From: Lolium rigidum
Taxonomy: Eukaryota > Streptophyta > Magnoliopsida > Poales > Poaceae
Assembly (NCBI RefSeq): GCF_022539505.1
Contig: NC_061513.1
Span: 178,280,017 to 178,344,016, forward strand
DNA length: 64,000 nucleotides
Direction of reading: 5' to 3'
Shown: piece by piece, positions 8,691 to 19,181 of the stretch
Position numbering within the stretch: the first letter of the stretch is position 1
Layout: the number at the start of each line of letters is the position of its first letter
Position numbers and translations under genes: made by a program
The notes under the pieces: generated by a model
The model's database searches: none
What the model was told of the DNA's origin: nothing
Seen by the model: only the letters and a program-made list of their open reading frames with translations

Positions 8691-11413
8691 CTACTTGACC
8701 TCTAGCTTTGTCGAGCTAGGGGAAGGAGTTTGTTTGCATCCAAGGAAGGAGAGGATCTTCTTCGAGTTTGGCTTGCCAGCTTTAATCATAGATTGCCACT
8801 TCTTCGTCTCCATCTTTCCGACGTCACCAACCTTCGTCCAATCGACAACTTGTTGGATTTCGGCAACCAAAGCAATGGTGCCGTCAACGCCAATCTTCAA
8901 GCCCTCTTGCCGAAGACCTAGCCCAAGATCTTCTGCAGGGATGAAGTGCTGGGCCAGTGCAACGAAAGAGTCAGGTTCCTTTTTCTTCGCGAAGAAGTAG
9001 GGAAAAAGCTGTAACAGCCCCGACCTAGCGTCAGCAATGCCCTGGCGTGTCTCGTCTCCATGAATTTCAAGGAGGGAGAGCGCGTCGAGAAGGCGATCAC
9101 CTTCAGGATTCTCAAGATCATAATCTTGGTGCGTCTTTCCTGATGAGGCAAAATTCAGCTTGTCAACAAATGCGCAAAGAAAAGGACGATTTCCCGAAGA
9201 AATCAAAGTGGTTAGAGCACTTACTAACAAAGTGTCGGCTCAGTGACTCCAAGCGAGTGATAATTTCTTCTTCGCGAGTAGACTGTTGAGTTGTGTTTTC
9301 GCTCAAGGCATTTTCCGGGTCATGGAGTCTCTTTCGAAGACCCTCGACAGCGGCAGCATCTGATTCAGCCTTTTCGCGAGCTTTTTCACTTTGTTCAAGC
9401 TTGCGGGCAAGATCATCAGCACGCTTGTTTGCCTCGAAAAGGGATTCTAGCAAAATAAAGGGTGACACAAGTTACAACAAAATAGAAGAGGAAAATCTAC
9501 TCGATGAAATGCAGCAAGTAAAGAATACCTTTCAGCTCATTGGCAAGATCACGGTACCCGATAAATTGGGTACCAAGACGAACAAATTCCTTCATTGAAG
9601 GCTGAAAAGTAACACGGAATAAAAAAAAAGGTTGAAGAATTTCGACAACAAAAGAGTTGCAAACATTCGACAGCAAAAAGGAAACAAGAAAGGCACTTAC
9701 ATCATCCATAAGAGGCGTCGCCGAGCTGTCGGTCAAGAGACTTAGCTCTTTTCCTGATCAGTCCTTGCTCTTTTTGGCGACGGAGCACGGGGGCTCACAA
9801 CAGGACTGGGATGTCCTATATCCTATTGTGGAGGCGAGGTTTTGTCCGCTTCAGGACGAGTCTCGGAGATAACTAAAGTACGGGACGTGCTCGTTCAAGC
9901 TGTCACGTCAACAAGAGGATTTTCCTCCTCGTCACCACTATACATCAGTGAAAATATAAGAAACAAAGACATGCAAAATTATTGGATGCAAAGGAAAACG
10001 TAGAAAGAAACTTACGAGCTGACAAGGGCATCATCGTAAGGGTTGAAGGGTCTGTCCTCCTCTTCGGGTAAAGTTTCCTCGAAAGGGGACTTATTTTTGG
10101 AGGTACCGGAATCTGCGGCATCATCTCTCTTCCGCTTGTTCGTTGGAGAAACAGCAGAGGGGAGGGAACGCGTGGACTCGGAAGCCTCAGAATCAACTTC
10201 TCTTTCAGAGGAAGCCGCGGATTTGTGAGAACCCGCGACTTCGCTCTCAGGGCGAGAAGTACCCTGGTTTTCGTCGGCAACGACGGTTCGTTCTTCAACT
10301 TCCCCGCCTTCAGGAAGAGGGGGAAGGGAAGATAAAACTTGATGTTTCTACAAAGAAGACAACATATATCGAAAACAATTTACGCTAGAGAGTCAGCAAA
10401 AAAGAAGACGATAAATGTTCAAAATAGCAGTCGACAAAATAGCAGTAGGGACAATGGTAATTTACCTTAGGGAGGGCGTTGGCGCCGCTATACGGCTCCA
10501 CGCGACAGGTGGATGGAACGGCATCTTTCTTGCTAAGTGAGGAGATTCTTCGGACAAGCTTCTCCAAATCCTTCACTACAAGATCCTTGGAGAGCCGTTC
10601 GACATCTTCCTCGCCACTATACATCCAGAGGGGGTTCTTGCGAGCCTGCAGAGGCTGCACCCTAATCCTAAGGAAATATGTGGTAATTTGGATAACCGAC
10701 AGTTCCTTGCCGCGAGTATTTTGGAGCTCGTGGATGCGGGACATCAGAGCCTATGTCGCCTTTTTCTCTTCTTCGGTGGCCTCTGTGTCCCAGGAGCGGC
10801 GGCGAAGAATTTCGGCACCTCCATCGAAGGGGGCGATGTTATACTCCACCGAGTCGGAACATTCCTCGTGGACGTACAACCATCTTTTGCACCACCCTTG
10901 GACGGAGTCGGGGAATTTGACGTCAAAGTATTCGACATCAGGGCGAACGCAAATAACAACACCGCCTATGTTGTAGGCAATGTTGTGGGAGCCGTTGCGG
11001 CGGAGGCAGAAGATGCGCTTCCACAGAGCCCAATTAGGGTGGACTCCGAGGAAGCATTCACAAAGAGTGATGAAAATAGAGACATGGAGGATGGAATTGG
11101 GAGTCAGCTGATGAAGCTGCAACCCATAAACAAAAAGTAAACCGCGGAGGAAATCATGGATGGGAGTACAAAGGCCGCGGATAATATGGTCAACGAAGCT
11201 AACCCGATATTCTATAGGAGGCGTCGGGTAGCTCTCCTCGCTGGGGAAGCGCAGCGCGTCCTTCTTCTTCATCAGCCCCAATTTTTTCATCAGGTTGATG
11301 TCCTGATAGGAAATCTTGGATCTTTCCCACTCCGCCGTTCCCAGATCTTGTGCCGCCATCTTGGATTCAGGAGTGCTGTGCCTGGTGAGTCTCGCGCGTG
11401 GTGGCATCAACAA
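8691..11413 (-). pseudogene. Tat opposite-strand spliced gene with Transposase_28-like domain
   Basis: A multi-exon gene on the strand opposite to the element. Exons inferred from splice consensus and reading phase: 11,413-10,466, 10,347-10,016, 9,937-9,701, 9,601-9,529, 9,446-9,225 and 9,139-8,691. Donors are AAG/GTAAAT, CTC/GTAAGT, GAT/GTAAGT, AAG/GTATTC and TTA/GTAAGT; acceptors are TTTGTAG, TGTATAG, TTTTCAG, TTGCTAG and CATCAG. Phases fit at every join if one local indel in exon 3 is allowed. The product would be about 750 residues. Exon 1 holds GLQLHQLTPNSILHVSIFI and ECFLGVHPNWALWKRIF, matching PF04195 from memory of the family. Exon 2 has a basic NKRKRDD stretch, a possible nuclear signal; exons 4-5 are helical. 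It ends SSTKLEVK. It is disabled by TAG at 10,751-10,753 and by stops in exon 3. Role in the Tat cycle is unknown. Confidence 0.7.
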
Positions 11414-12774
11414 TGGCGCATGCGTGAGTGAGAGTGTGGTTGAGCTCAGGAGGTGTTGGGCGCAATGGGGGATTTTTGGAGAGAGAACAGAGGTGCGGCG
11501 CGGCGAAGCGGCGAACAGAGGAGGAAGACGACCCTTTATAGGAAGCGTGCGGGTCGATGCACCGTTGGATGGAGCAGTAATGAACTTGATGGATTACACG
11601 TGTCCTAAGGGGTAAAATTGTATTTTCACGAGGATGGAACTGGACAGGCGCTACAGCGCGCGTGCCAGAAAAAGTGGAGGACGTGTGCCCCCACTTGCGC
11701 AACGTGTCAAACTGCCGCGGATTTTGGGTCCTCCAGTCAGTGACAGGATAGAGCTCGAGTTTTTTTAGATGAAGAGGTCGTGGCTAACGTCAGCATTGAT
11801 GTCACTTTGATAGAGGAAATTTTCGACAGCGATGATACGAAGACCGGTCAAAGAACACAAGTGATGATAATTTCGAGAAACTTTGGTCAAATACAAGTTT
11901 TTGATCAAATGCTCGGGGGATACTTTTGAAAAAGAAATTTCGGATATGACAAAATAGAAATCGCGAGAGCCTATGATCAAATGCAAGCATTTGTCCATAG
12001 CCTCGAGGGCTACTCCCATCGGGAGCGCTGGTCGCGCACCCGATAGAAACAAAAACTCAAGAAAAGATGATAATATAGCGACATAAGGCGTTAAAGTGTT
12101 GAGCCTACAACCAAGTACAAGTCCTTGGCTGTAGCCTCGGGGGCTACTCCCATCGGGAACGTTGTTCGCGTGCCCGATGAAATTATAAAGAGTATAATGA
12201 GCATATTTCGAGTTATACACATAACTCTTCATATACTTCCATCGGAAAGACAAGATAAGTCATCCGTTGACTCAATAAAATGTGCTATTCCAGCAGCCGA
12301 AAAAGCACTCGACAATATATTCTCAGAGCGCCTCAGTCGCGAATAATCTCTGAATGCCACAAAAATCTGCGAAGGTAAGACCCCAGATCTGTTCTGAGCG
12401 GCGTGGCACCGTCTCTGACGTCGGTTTGCTAATTTTTTCCGTATCAATAGATACGAAGAAAAATCCTAACGGACGCGTTAGGTACCCGATAAAACATGAC
12501 TGGGACTCGACAGATGGTAAGACCTTAAGAGGCACATGTCGAGTTAGCACCAGTATCCCGAGATCATGTCCAGGGACGTGATCTTGAAGTAGGTTTTTGC
12601 GGATTGCCACTAGAGCAGTTAACTAGTACCTGATCCGTCAGATGAACTAGCCCCAATTACCATTATCCCTGTACAATATATAACTGTGTATTTAAAGATA
12701 TGTGATGGCTTGAAAAAGTTATTTGATGATCATAAAGTTGGAGATTTTCCCTGATTCTTCGATTCAAGCAAAAT
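11414..12774 (+). other. Tat 3' untranslated region with direct repeats
   Basis: No supported coding sequence. It contains a repeated unit of about 47 bases (11,999-12,045 and 12,132-12,178) with core GGCTACTCCCATCGGGA and then CGCG...CCCGAT, an inverted ATCGGG/CCCGAT pair that could fold. Several CTCGGGGG words echo the polypurine tract. The 11,414-11,700 part is GC-rich and lies upstream of the opposite-strand gene, so it is where a promoter for that gene would be expected. Confidence 0.45.
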
Positions 12775-12786
12775 CTCGGGGGCTAC
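12775..12786 (+). other. Polypurine tract of the Tat element
   Basis: TCGGGGGCTAC immediately before the TG of the 3' LTR. It is the likely plus-strand priming site. The same word recurs several times upstream in the element. Confidence 0.65.
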
Positions 12787-13176
12787 TGACATAGGCATCC
12801 CCAATGGGCCTGCCAAAGATGGTACCCAGGGTTTACTGAATGCCCACAAGTCGAAGAATATGAAGTTCGGAAGTCCAGTTAGTATTAAGGAAAGTTAGAG
12901 TTGTATTAGGAAAATGTAGAGACTTGTAACTTTGCGGGTTGAACTCAGAGAGTCTCCCGGAATCTGTAATCTTGTGTACCACGGTACCCTCGGCTCCGCC
13001 TCCTATATAAGAGGGTGTCGAGGGACAAAGAGAGGATCGAATCCATTGTCAACATAACCCTAGTTTCTTAATTGTCGAGTACTTTTCGGCTGAAACCTTC
13101 GAGATCTACTTGCCCTCTACTTCCAACTAAACCCTAGTCTACAATACGTAGGCATTGACAAGTTAATCCCTTGTCA
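12787..13176 (+). repeat. 3' LTR of the Tat element (390 bp)
   Basis: Opens TGACATAGG and closes CCCTTGTCA, so its ends form the short inverted repeat TGACA/TGTCA. A TATA-like CCTATATAAG lies at about 13,002-13,011, followed by GAGGGTGTCGAGGG. It is directly followed by GCAGG (13,177-13,181), which would be the target duplication, but the other end is not in the window. Confidence 0.75.
13003..13011 (+). promoter_or_regulatory. Candidate TATA box in the Tat LTR
   Basis: TATATAAG in an otherwise GC-rich context about 165 bases before the LTR end, a usual position for the retrotransposon core promoter. Assigned by consensus only. Confidence 0.5.
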
Positions 13177-13318
13177 GCAGGAGCTTCTCCCGCTCGTGCA
13201 TTCCACGCTGGCCCTGCAGTGCATGCGCTTCCGCCCTGCTCTCTGCCATGGTCCCACGCCCTGCTGCATGCGTCTCTCTCTCCTGCATGATTTCATTTTG
13301 CTGTTATTTTTGCACAAG

Positions 13319-13350
13319 CGGTAGTACCGCTCCGCAGAGCGGTACTACCG
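13319..13350 (+). repeat. Perfect 14-bp-stem hairpin in the Copia LTR
   Basis: CGGTAGTACCGCTC-CGCA-GAGCGGTACTACCG, a perfect inverted repeat with a four-base loop. It is preserved base for base at 20,515-20,546 in the other LTR. Further GCGGTAGTACCGC words follow within 50 bases, so alternative stems are possible. It lies about 95 bases upstream of the TATA-like box. Confidence 0.8.
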
Positions 13351-13440
13351 GAGCGGTAGTACTGCTTTGACAAGCGGTAGTACCGCTCGGGCGCGAATGT
13401 GACCGTTTTTCTGCCCCCAACAGCTATATTTTAGAGCCTC

Positions 13441-13448
13441 TATTTATA
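13441..13448 (+). promoter_or_regulatory. Candidate TATA box in the Copia LTR
   Basis: TATTTATA in the context GCCTCTATTTATACCTCTC, conserved at 20,679-20,686 in the 3' LTR. Consensus-based call. Confidence 0.45.
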
Positions 13449-13842
13449 CCTCTCATCCACCTCCGACCTAACTACTTCTTCCCCACTGTTCTCTCTCCTC
13501 CATTGTTGACCTTGAAGAGCTTTACCATCCTCTTGATCCCCCACTATTTCTTGCATATTTTTGGGGAAAATGAGAGAGGAGATCTAGATCTAGAGCTTCA
13601 CCAATTGAATCCCTCTCCAAGTGAGGGGATCTTGCTAGATCTAGATCTTGGAGTAATTTGGTGTTCCTCCTCTATTTTGTTCTTCCTCCCTTATTCCCCA
13701 AATAGCTTTTGTAGCTTTGTTGGAATTTGGGAGAGAAGAACTTGGGCATCTTAGTGGTGTTCTTAGCCATTGCATTAGATGCATCGGTTTGGGTTCTCTC
13801 CGGGGTTTCGGTCTCGTAGAGGGCGTGTTTGACCTTAGTGGT

Positions 13843-13985
13843 GTTGTTGCCTTCGTGGCCTTGTCGCCTTTGTGGTGTTGTAGCCTTTGTGGCCTTGTAG
13901 CCTTTGTGGCCTTGTCATCTTTGTGGCGTGGTAGCCTTTGTGGTTTTGTTGCCTTTGTGGAGTGTGGTAGCCTTTGTGGTTTTGG
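13843..13985 (+). repeat. 17-bp minisatellite in the Copia LTR
   Basis: Seven to eight degenerate units of about 17 bases with core TTGTAGCCTTTGTGGCC. The same array is in the 3' LTR (21,086-21,214, continuing at 33,276), where a solo LTR has inserted inside one unit. It encodes runs of G/V/A/F/V in open frames, which explains long spurious ORFs here. Confidence 0.75.
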
Positions 13986-14576
13986 AGCCGGTTGTGGCAC
14001 GTTGGAGTCTTTGTGGCTTTGTTGCCGGTGTGGCGTGTTGTAGCCTCTTGTGGCCTTGTACTTGAGAGCCTCTGTATTCTGGAGTTGCCTCAAGCTTGAT
14101 ACTTGGGAGTTTGCCCAAGCTTGTGCGGGTTCGGTGACCACCCTCAAGGGTCCCTTAGTGGATCGAGGCTTTATCCTTGGTGGAAAGGCTCGAGGAGAAT
14201 ACGGTGGCCCTAGTGGTTCATTGGAGTGCCTCCACACCGCTACAACGGAGACGTATCACCCTTGGGTGTAAACTTCGGGATACATCGTCGTCTCCTCGTG
14301 CACCGGTTACTTCTCAACCCGAGCTCCTTTACCTATGCGCTTTACATTGTGATATCTATCATGCTTGATCTTCTATACCTAGCTTGTTATCACCTTGTTG
14401 CTCATCATGCTAGCATAGGTTGTTGGTGCACTTAGGCAAACCCCTAGTTTATAGGCTTTGAGCTAAACTAGTAAACACTAAGTAGTTTTATTCCGCCTAG
14501 TTTAGCTCTCAAGTAGAAGTGTTTATAACCCGCCTATTCACCACCCCCCTCTAGGCGACGTCCTTGTACATTCAAT

Positions 14577-14588
14577 TGGTATCAGAGC
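14577..14588 (+). other. Primer-binding site of the Copia element (tRNA-iMet)
   Basis: TGGTATCAGAGC, the standard complement of the initiator tRNA-Met 3' end used by plant Copia elements, two bases after the LTR end at 14,574. Confidence 0.9.
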
Positions 14589-14630
14589 TAGGGCCCTCTT
14601 ATCTTGTTGGGCTTCACCGCCTAGAGAGTT

Positions 14631-15325
14631 ATGCCATCGGCTAGAGGATTAGTACGTGCACATTTCCTCTTTTACATTTGATGGCACTAACTATGATGCT
14701 TGGAAATTCTACATGCTTGATTATTTTAGGGGCATGCACCCACATGTGGAGCAAATTCTTGATATGGGTTTTTCTCCTCCTAAGGATCAAAAAAATCCAA
14801 CTTTTTGAGGATAAGAAAAACTCTTATCTAGATGCTCAAGCTACTAAAGTGCTTTGCCATGTTGTGAGTCATGTAGTGATTTCCTCCATCGCGCCTTTCC
14901 GGAGTGCTCATGAGTTTTGGACAAAGCTTCGAGATACATATGGTGGGTCCAAGACCATTGAGGATGATCGCACTCCTTCCACTTCACCAATGTGTGGTAA
15001 GACACAAGGTAATGGTATGGTGAGTGGTGATGAACGTTGCATTGTTGATAGTGAGCCTTCTCTTGATGATTCTTCATCCATATCCGATTGCAATGTTTCA
15101 TCTTTGGACTTGAACACTTATAGCACTATAAATGATTTACATGCTAGTGTTGGTAATCCTTGCATATCTTCATTCCATGATGATATGCTTGCCTTGTCTT
15201 GTTGCCATAATGAAAATACTTTGCTTTCCTCTAGTATTTGTGTGACTAACAATGTAGAGGGAACCAAGGATACTATGGGCCAAGACAAGATCTTGGATGG
15301 AGCTTCAATTACTTCATCATCTTGA
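14631..15325 (+). pseudogene. Copia gag, N-terminal part, frameshifted
   Basis: Begins at the first ATG after the primer site. The usual Copia gag start FDGTNYDAWKFYM is readable at about 14,673-14,711 but in a different frame, and a further shift near the A-run at about 14,790 returns to the frame containing SYLDAQATKVLCHVV and SAHEFWTKLRDTYGG. The latter matches the Copia gag core (UBN2-type). The frame then passes through a Ser/Cys/Asp-rich region and meets a TGA at 15,323-15,325, after which the same frame continues into the next segment. Gag would form the virus-like particle. Confidence 0.75.
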
Positions 15326-15352
15326 TCATCTCACGGTTCCTACACTTGCCTT

Positions 15353-17029
15353 ATGGCTAAGGCTTCTAAGGTATCTCCTTCCTTGGAACCCTATCTATCT
15401 AGTGATGATGAGGATGATGATATGGAAGAACTTAATGTTGCTTCCTTAAACATGATGGTTGAGTTGTTATTCCATGATCTCCATGATAAGAAATTTTCTT
15501 GCTCTAACTTTATGAAAATCTTGGCTTTTGCCATTGAGAGCACAAAACTTATTGAGAAAATGGAAAAACATGAGCGCGAGTATGCAAACGAGATTGCAAC
15601 TCTTAGTGAAGCTCTTGAAGAACAACAAACCACCAATGAATCTCTTGAGGAGACCTTTACTCTAGAGCTATCTAAAGTAAAGGAATCTCGTGATAGAGCT
15701 TTAGAGGTGGCACATGATTTTCAAATTAAAAATGATGAGCTAGTAATTGCTCATGCTAAACTCCTTGAGGATTTTGAGCTTCTCAAAAATGGTTCTAGGG
15801 CCATTGAGAGTGAGCTCACCAAACTCACCGAGTCAAATGAGAAATTTAAGGCTCTCAACCTAATAGAGCTTGCTAAGTTGCCTTCTCCTTGTTCTATAAT
15901 TGATAATTCTTGTGCTACTAACTATACCTCTTGTGAAGCATCCATCTTGAAGGAGAATGTTGAGCTAAGGGCTCAACTTGCTTTGCTAACAAGCAATTAT
16001 GAGAAATTGGAAGAAAATCATGGAAAGCTTTCTAGCTCCCATGATTATCTTCTAGTCTCTCATGATTTGCTAAAGTTAGCTCATGAGGCTATCATGTCAA
16101 AGGTGACATCTTGTGAGCCTCATGTGAGTACTAGCACTACCTCTCAAAATGCTATTTTGCCATGTGCTGGTGCTTTTAGTTCACCCACTCATGCTATTGA
16201 TTTATCTTGTGGTGAACTATCTTCTATGCCTTGTTGCTCTACAAATCCATGTGCTAGTGCTAGTAATTCACCCACCCATTCTATTGCTATATCTTGTGGT
16301 GAATTACATACCTTGCCTTGTTGCTCTAACAATGAAGCTTCCACTTTCTCTAGTACTTGTGTTGTTACTAACCATGTAGAGGAAATCGAAGAGCTCAAGG
16401 CCCAAGTCACTTCTTTGAAGAAGGACTTGGTAAAGGGTCATGAAGGGAAGCAATCCCTCAATGACAAGAGTGGACTTGGATTCAACTCCAACAACAAGAA
16501 CAAGTCCACCGCGCACAAGCGGAAGAAGAGCCAAGGGCATGTGAAGGACCCCGCCAAGATTGTGTGCTTCAAGTGCAAGATTGAAGGGCATCATGTTAGA
16601 TCGTGCCCCTTGAAGAAGAAGCCACTTGGCGAGAAGAAACAAGGGAAGCGGCCTCAAGATGGAGCTCATGATCTACCTCAAGGTCAAGCTCATGGTCTAC
16701 CTCGACTTGAAGAAAGGCCGCTACCCAAGAAGGATCAAGCCAAGGGTCCCGTTGTGGTGAAATCAAGTGAGAAGAAGGAGAAGATAAGTACATGCTACAT
16801 ATGCCATGAGAAGGGCCACATATCCTCCTTTTGCACTATTGGTAACTCATCCAACCCTATCTTGATCCATGGTACTTATTCTCTACGTAAGGATAAGGTT
16901 GGCGATGTGTTTGCCAAATATGTTGGCACTCAAAGTGGTTTCGTAAAAAGAACCATTTGGGTTGCTAAGCCTATTGTGACTAACTTATTAGGACCCAACT
17001 TGGTTGGGGACCAACAAGCCAAAATTTGA
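15353..17029 (+). CDS. Copia gag, C-terminal part with two zinc knuckles
   Basis: A 558-codon frame, in phase with the upstream gag part but separated from it by a TGA. It has an acidic start (SSDDEDDDMEE), a long predicted coiled coil (about residues 60-240, for example LIEKMEKHEREYANEIATL), Ser/Cys-rich repeats, a basic linker and two CX2CX4HX4C knuckles: CFKCKIEGHHVRSC (about residue 405) and CYICHEKGHISSFC (about 481). Two copies of the module SPTHxI(D/A)xSCGEL lie near residues 275-320. The knuckles would bind element RNA. No protease follows. The ATG at 15,353 is probably internal to the original gag. Confidence 0.8.
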   Translation: MAKASKVSPSLEPYLSSDDEDDDMEELNVASLNMMVELLFHDLHDKKFSCSNFMKILAFAIESTKLIEKMEKHEREYANEIATLSEALEEQQTTNESLEETFTLELSKVKESRDRALEVAHDFQIKNDELVIAHAKLLEDFELLKNGSRAIESELTKLTESNEKFKALNLIELAKLPSPCSIIDNSCATNYTSCEASILKENVELRAQLALLTSNYEKLEENHGKLSSSHDYLLVSHDLLKLAHEAIMSKVTSCEPHVSTSTTSQNAILPCAGAFSSPTHAIDLSCGELSSMPCCSTNPCASASNSPTHSIAISCGELHTLPCCSNNEASTFSSTCVVTNHVEEIEELKAQVTSLKKDLVKGHEGKQSLNDKSGLGFNSNNKNKSTAHKRKKSQGHVKDPAKIVCFKCKIEGHHVRSCPLKKKPLGEKKQGKRPQDGAHDLPQGQAHGLPRLEERPLPKKDQAKGPVVVKSSEKKEKISTCYICHEKGHISSFCTIGNSSNPILIHGTYSLRKDKVGDVFAKYVGTQSGFVKRTIWVAKPIVTNLLGPNLVGDQQAKI

Positions 17030-19181
17030 TCAATAGGTACATGTGGAGGGCATGGAGACTTGACTAGTTCATGAAGACCTAGGGGATCTTCATCATTCTT
17101 ATTTCCTCAAGTCAAGTATTATCCCTTTCATCCTTTACCCATGCTCCTCCTTGCGGTAACGAGTCCTCAACTCCTTTACATTGAAAGTTACTCGCCCCCT
17201 TTTACATGTGTTGGTTTTGTACCTTGCATGTGGTTGTGTATGTTGTGCCTCCTACTTGCTTAGCTTGCTTGAATGCTTATATATGTTGGGTGGCACATCA
17301 TGTACAATTATTCTTATGTCGAGCCTATTGCATCTTGTTGATATCTTAGGTGTTGGCTCGTGTGAGAAATTAATGGACTATTCCATTTTGGGGGAGTGAT
17401 ATGCTTTGTGCATTTCACAATCTTAAAATGTGCGACATGATGAATTAAAATTCTACAATGTCCATTAATTATCTCACGTGGTTCTTATTTGCCTCTGCAT
17501 TTCGTATGGGGGAGTATTATGCTTTGTGCATTTTACAAGCCTAGAAAATGTGAACATTTGAGGTTGTGTCACATAGAGTTGATATTACAGATTATCTTGT
17601 TCCTATGTTACATGTTGCTCATACAAATCCCATTTTGCCTAAAATGCTCTTATTGTTATTCTCTTGGATTTTGTTTGTGAGAGTTATTCTTGGCATGGCT
17701 TTCCACATTGTATTGCTAGCTATATACTCTTTGGAAAATCATGTGCTTCATGTTATGCTATTCATTGCTTTGCATGTTGGTGTAACAAATTAAAGCTCTC
17801 AAGAATCTCCTTTTGCATCTTGGTCAATTCTTATCCTTTACCATATGCTTTCTTAGTTGTGAAGATGATCTTGGACATACTCACAAAACACCATATGGAA
17901 GTATTTCCTAAATACCTCTTGTCCTTGGACAATTGGAAATAAATTGTGTGGTATTGTTCCGGATCATCCTCACACTTGGCTCATGTGCTCAATTGCTTAT
18001 TTCTTGCCAAGAATTTGTCCTTGTGGGTTAGACTCTCATGTGTCTTCCTTGCTTCTTTTAGATCTCCTTGTTTCACTTGAACCTTGTTAGTGTTTTGATA
18101 AACAATGGTAGATCAATGATCCCGCATTTGTGCATTTTGTATTCAAATGAAAAATCCTAAATGGTGCACTAATTTTGGGTAGCTCTCCTATGTTTGCTAG
18201 AACACTCCCTTGTTTCAAGAATTTGACTTTGGAAGACAAACCTTTCCTTTTCGGTACTTTTGTGCCATCATGAAAAGTGTTGAGGGTTTGGTTTATTTGG
18301 AACCTTGCTTTCTTTGGGAGTTTGTTATCTCATTACTTGATTTTTGGTTTTACTTTCCTATAATGAGATAAGTCCTTGAGCTTTCTTGTTTTGGATATCT
18401 TGCTCTATTTCTCTTGTACCTATCTTGTGTATGCATGTTTCTTTGTGGATAAATATCTTCGTGATGTTGTCCACTTAGAGAAATTTATATACATGAGAGA
18501 TGGTACATATCTTTTGATATCCCTCTTTGTTGGAGTCCATTCTTTCTACTCTTGTTTATCTCTTTGGTGGCTCCACAAAGAATTTGATATGAGTGCTCAT
18601 TTTATCCTATTTGCATCTTCAAGCACTCATATTTGATTTTGGCACAAGCTTTGTTTTTACTTGCTTCTTATTAAGCTTGTGTTTCTTTTTGGTTCATTGG
18701 ATTGCTTGCTTCATTTGTCGAAGATTCCTCACCTTCTTATCCTCTTGCAATCTTTGATCCTCAATATAGTTTGATTTCATCCGAATATTCGTCATTGAAT
18801 ATGTGCATTTGATTTCACTCACAATTATGAGAAATGCACAACTTATGGAGGAATGCTCACTATATTGGCCTTCTAAACCTTTCGTCCATTTCGGCAATCG
18901 ATGCCAATTGGGGAGAAGTTTGGAGGGTTTAAGGGAATTTCTTTTGTTGGTTCTTAAGCATTTGCCTTTCATGCCTTGCATTTGTTGCTTTGCATGGTTG
19001 AATATTTAGAGGATACTCCGCTAGGCTTTAATTGCCGGTATATGTAATGAAATTCAATTTCATTCACACATGCATATATTATGGGGGAGTTTGTTCTAAA
19101 TACTCAAATTGGGTTGTTAGCTAAATTCCTTATCTAAACCCTTTCAAAGATATTGTCATCAATTACCAAAATGGGGGAGAT
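17030..19181 (+). other. Copia non-coding region with repeated PPT-like words
   Basis: Where pol would be expected there is AT-rich sequence with only short frames. Two copies of a block starting ATGCTTTGTGCATTT (17,400 and 17,519) follow GGGGGAGT words. GGGGGAG occurs at about 17,390, 17,508, 19,083 and 19,173; only the last adjoins an LTR. I see no integrase or RT motif in any frame. Confidence 0.6.
19170..19181 (+). other. Polypurine tract of the Copia element
   Basis: AATGGGGGAGAT directly before TGAAAGAACATGG, the start of the 3' LTR. Confidence 0.7.

Larger units (their letters stand above)
3928..13176 (+). mobile_element. Tat-lineage Gypsy retrotransposon, 5'-truncated
   Basis: A plus-strand Gypsy element with order pol (3,928-7,098), spacer, opposite-strand gene region (11,413 to 7,512), repeat-bearing 3' region, polypurine tract (12,775-12,786) and a short 3' LTR (12,787-13,176). 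A minus-strand gene behind pol with a Transposase_28-like domain (PF04195, 'putative gypsy type transposon') is typical of the Tat clade in grasses. The 5' LTR, gag and protease are absent: the element is cut at 3,928 by E1. Its 3' LTR abuts Copia LTR sequence at 13,177, so it was probably inserted into that LTR. Confidence 0.8.
13177..14574 (+). repeat. 5' LTR of the Copia element, truncated
   Basis: Matches the 3' LTR from about 20,340 onward and ends TTGTACATTCA, as the 3' LTR does at 33,878. About 1.2 kb of its 5' part is missing, replaced by the Tat element. It contains the hairpin at 13,319-13,350, a TATA-like TATTTATA at 13,441-13,448 and the 17-bp minisatellite at 13,843-13,985. Confidence 0.8.

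Noticed and set aside
13641..14237. Frames rich in K-A-T-K or V-A-F-V repeats
   Set aside because: Direct products of the 17-bp minisatellite in the Copia LTR.
15391..15636. Frames antisense to Copia gag
   Set aside because: Shadows of the coiled-coil coding region, with Ser-rich products from GAT/GAA codons.
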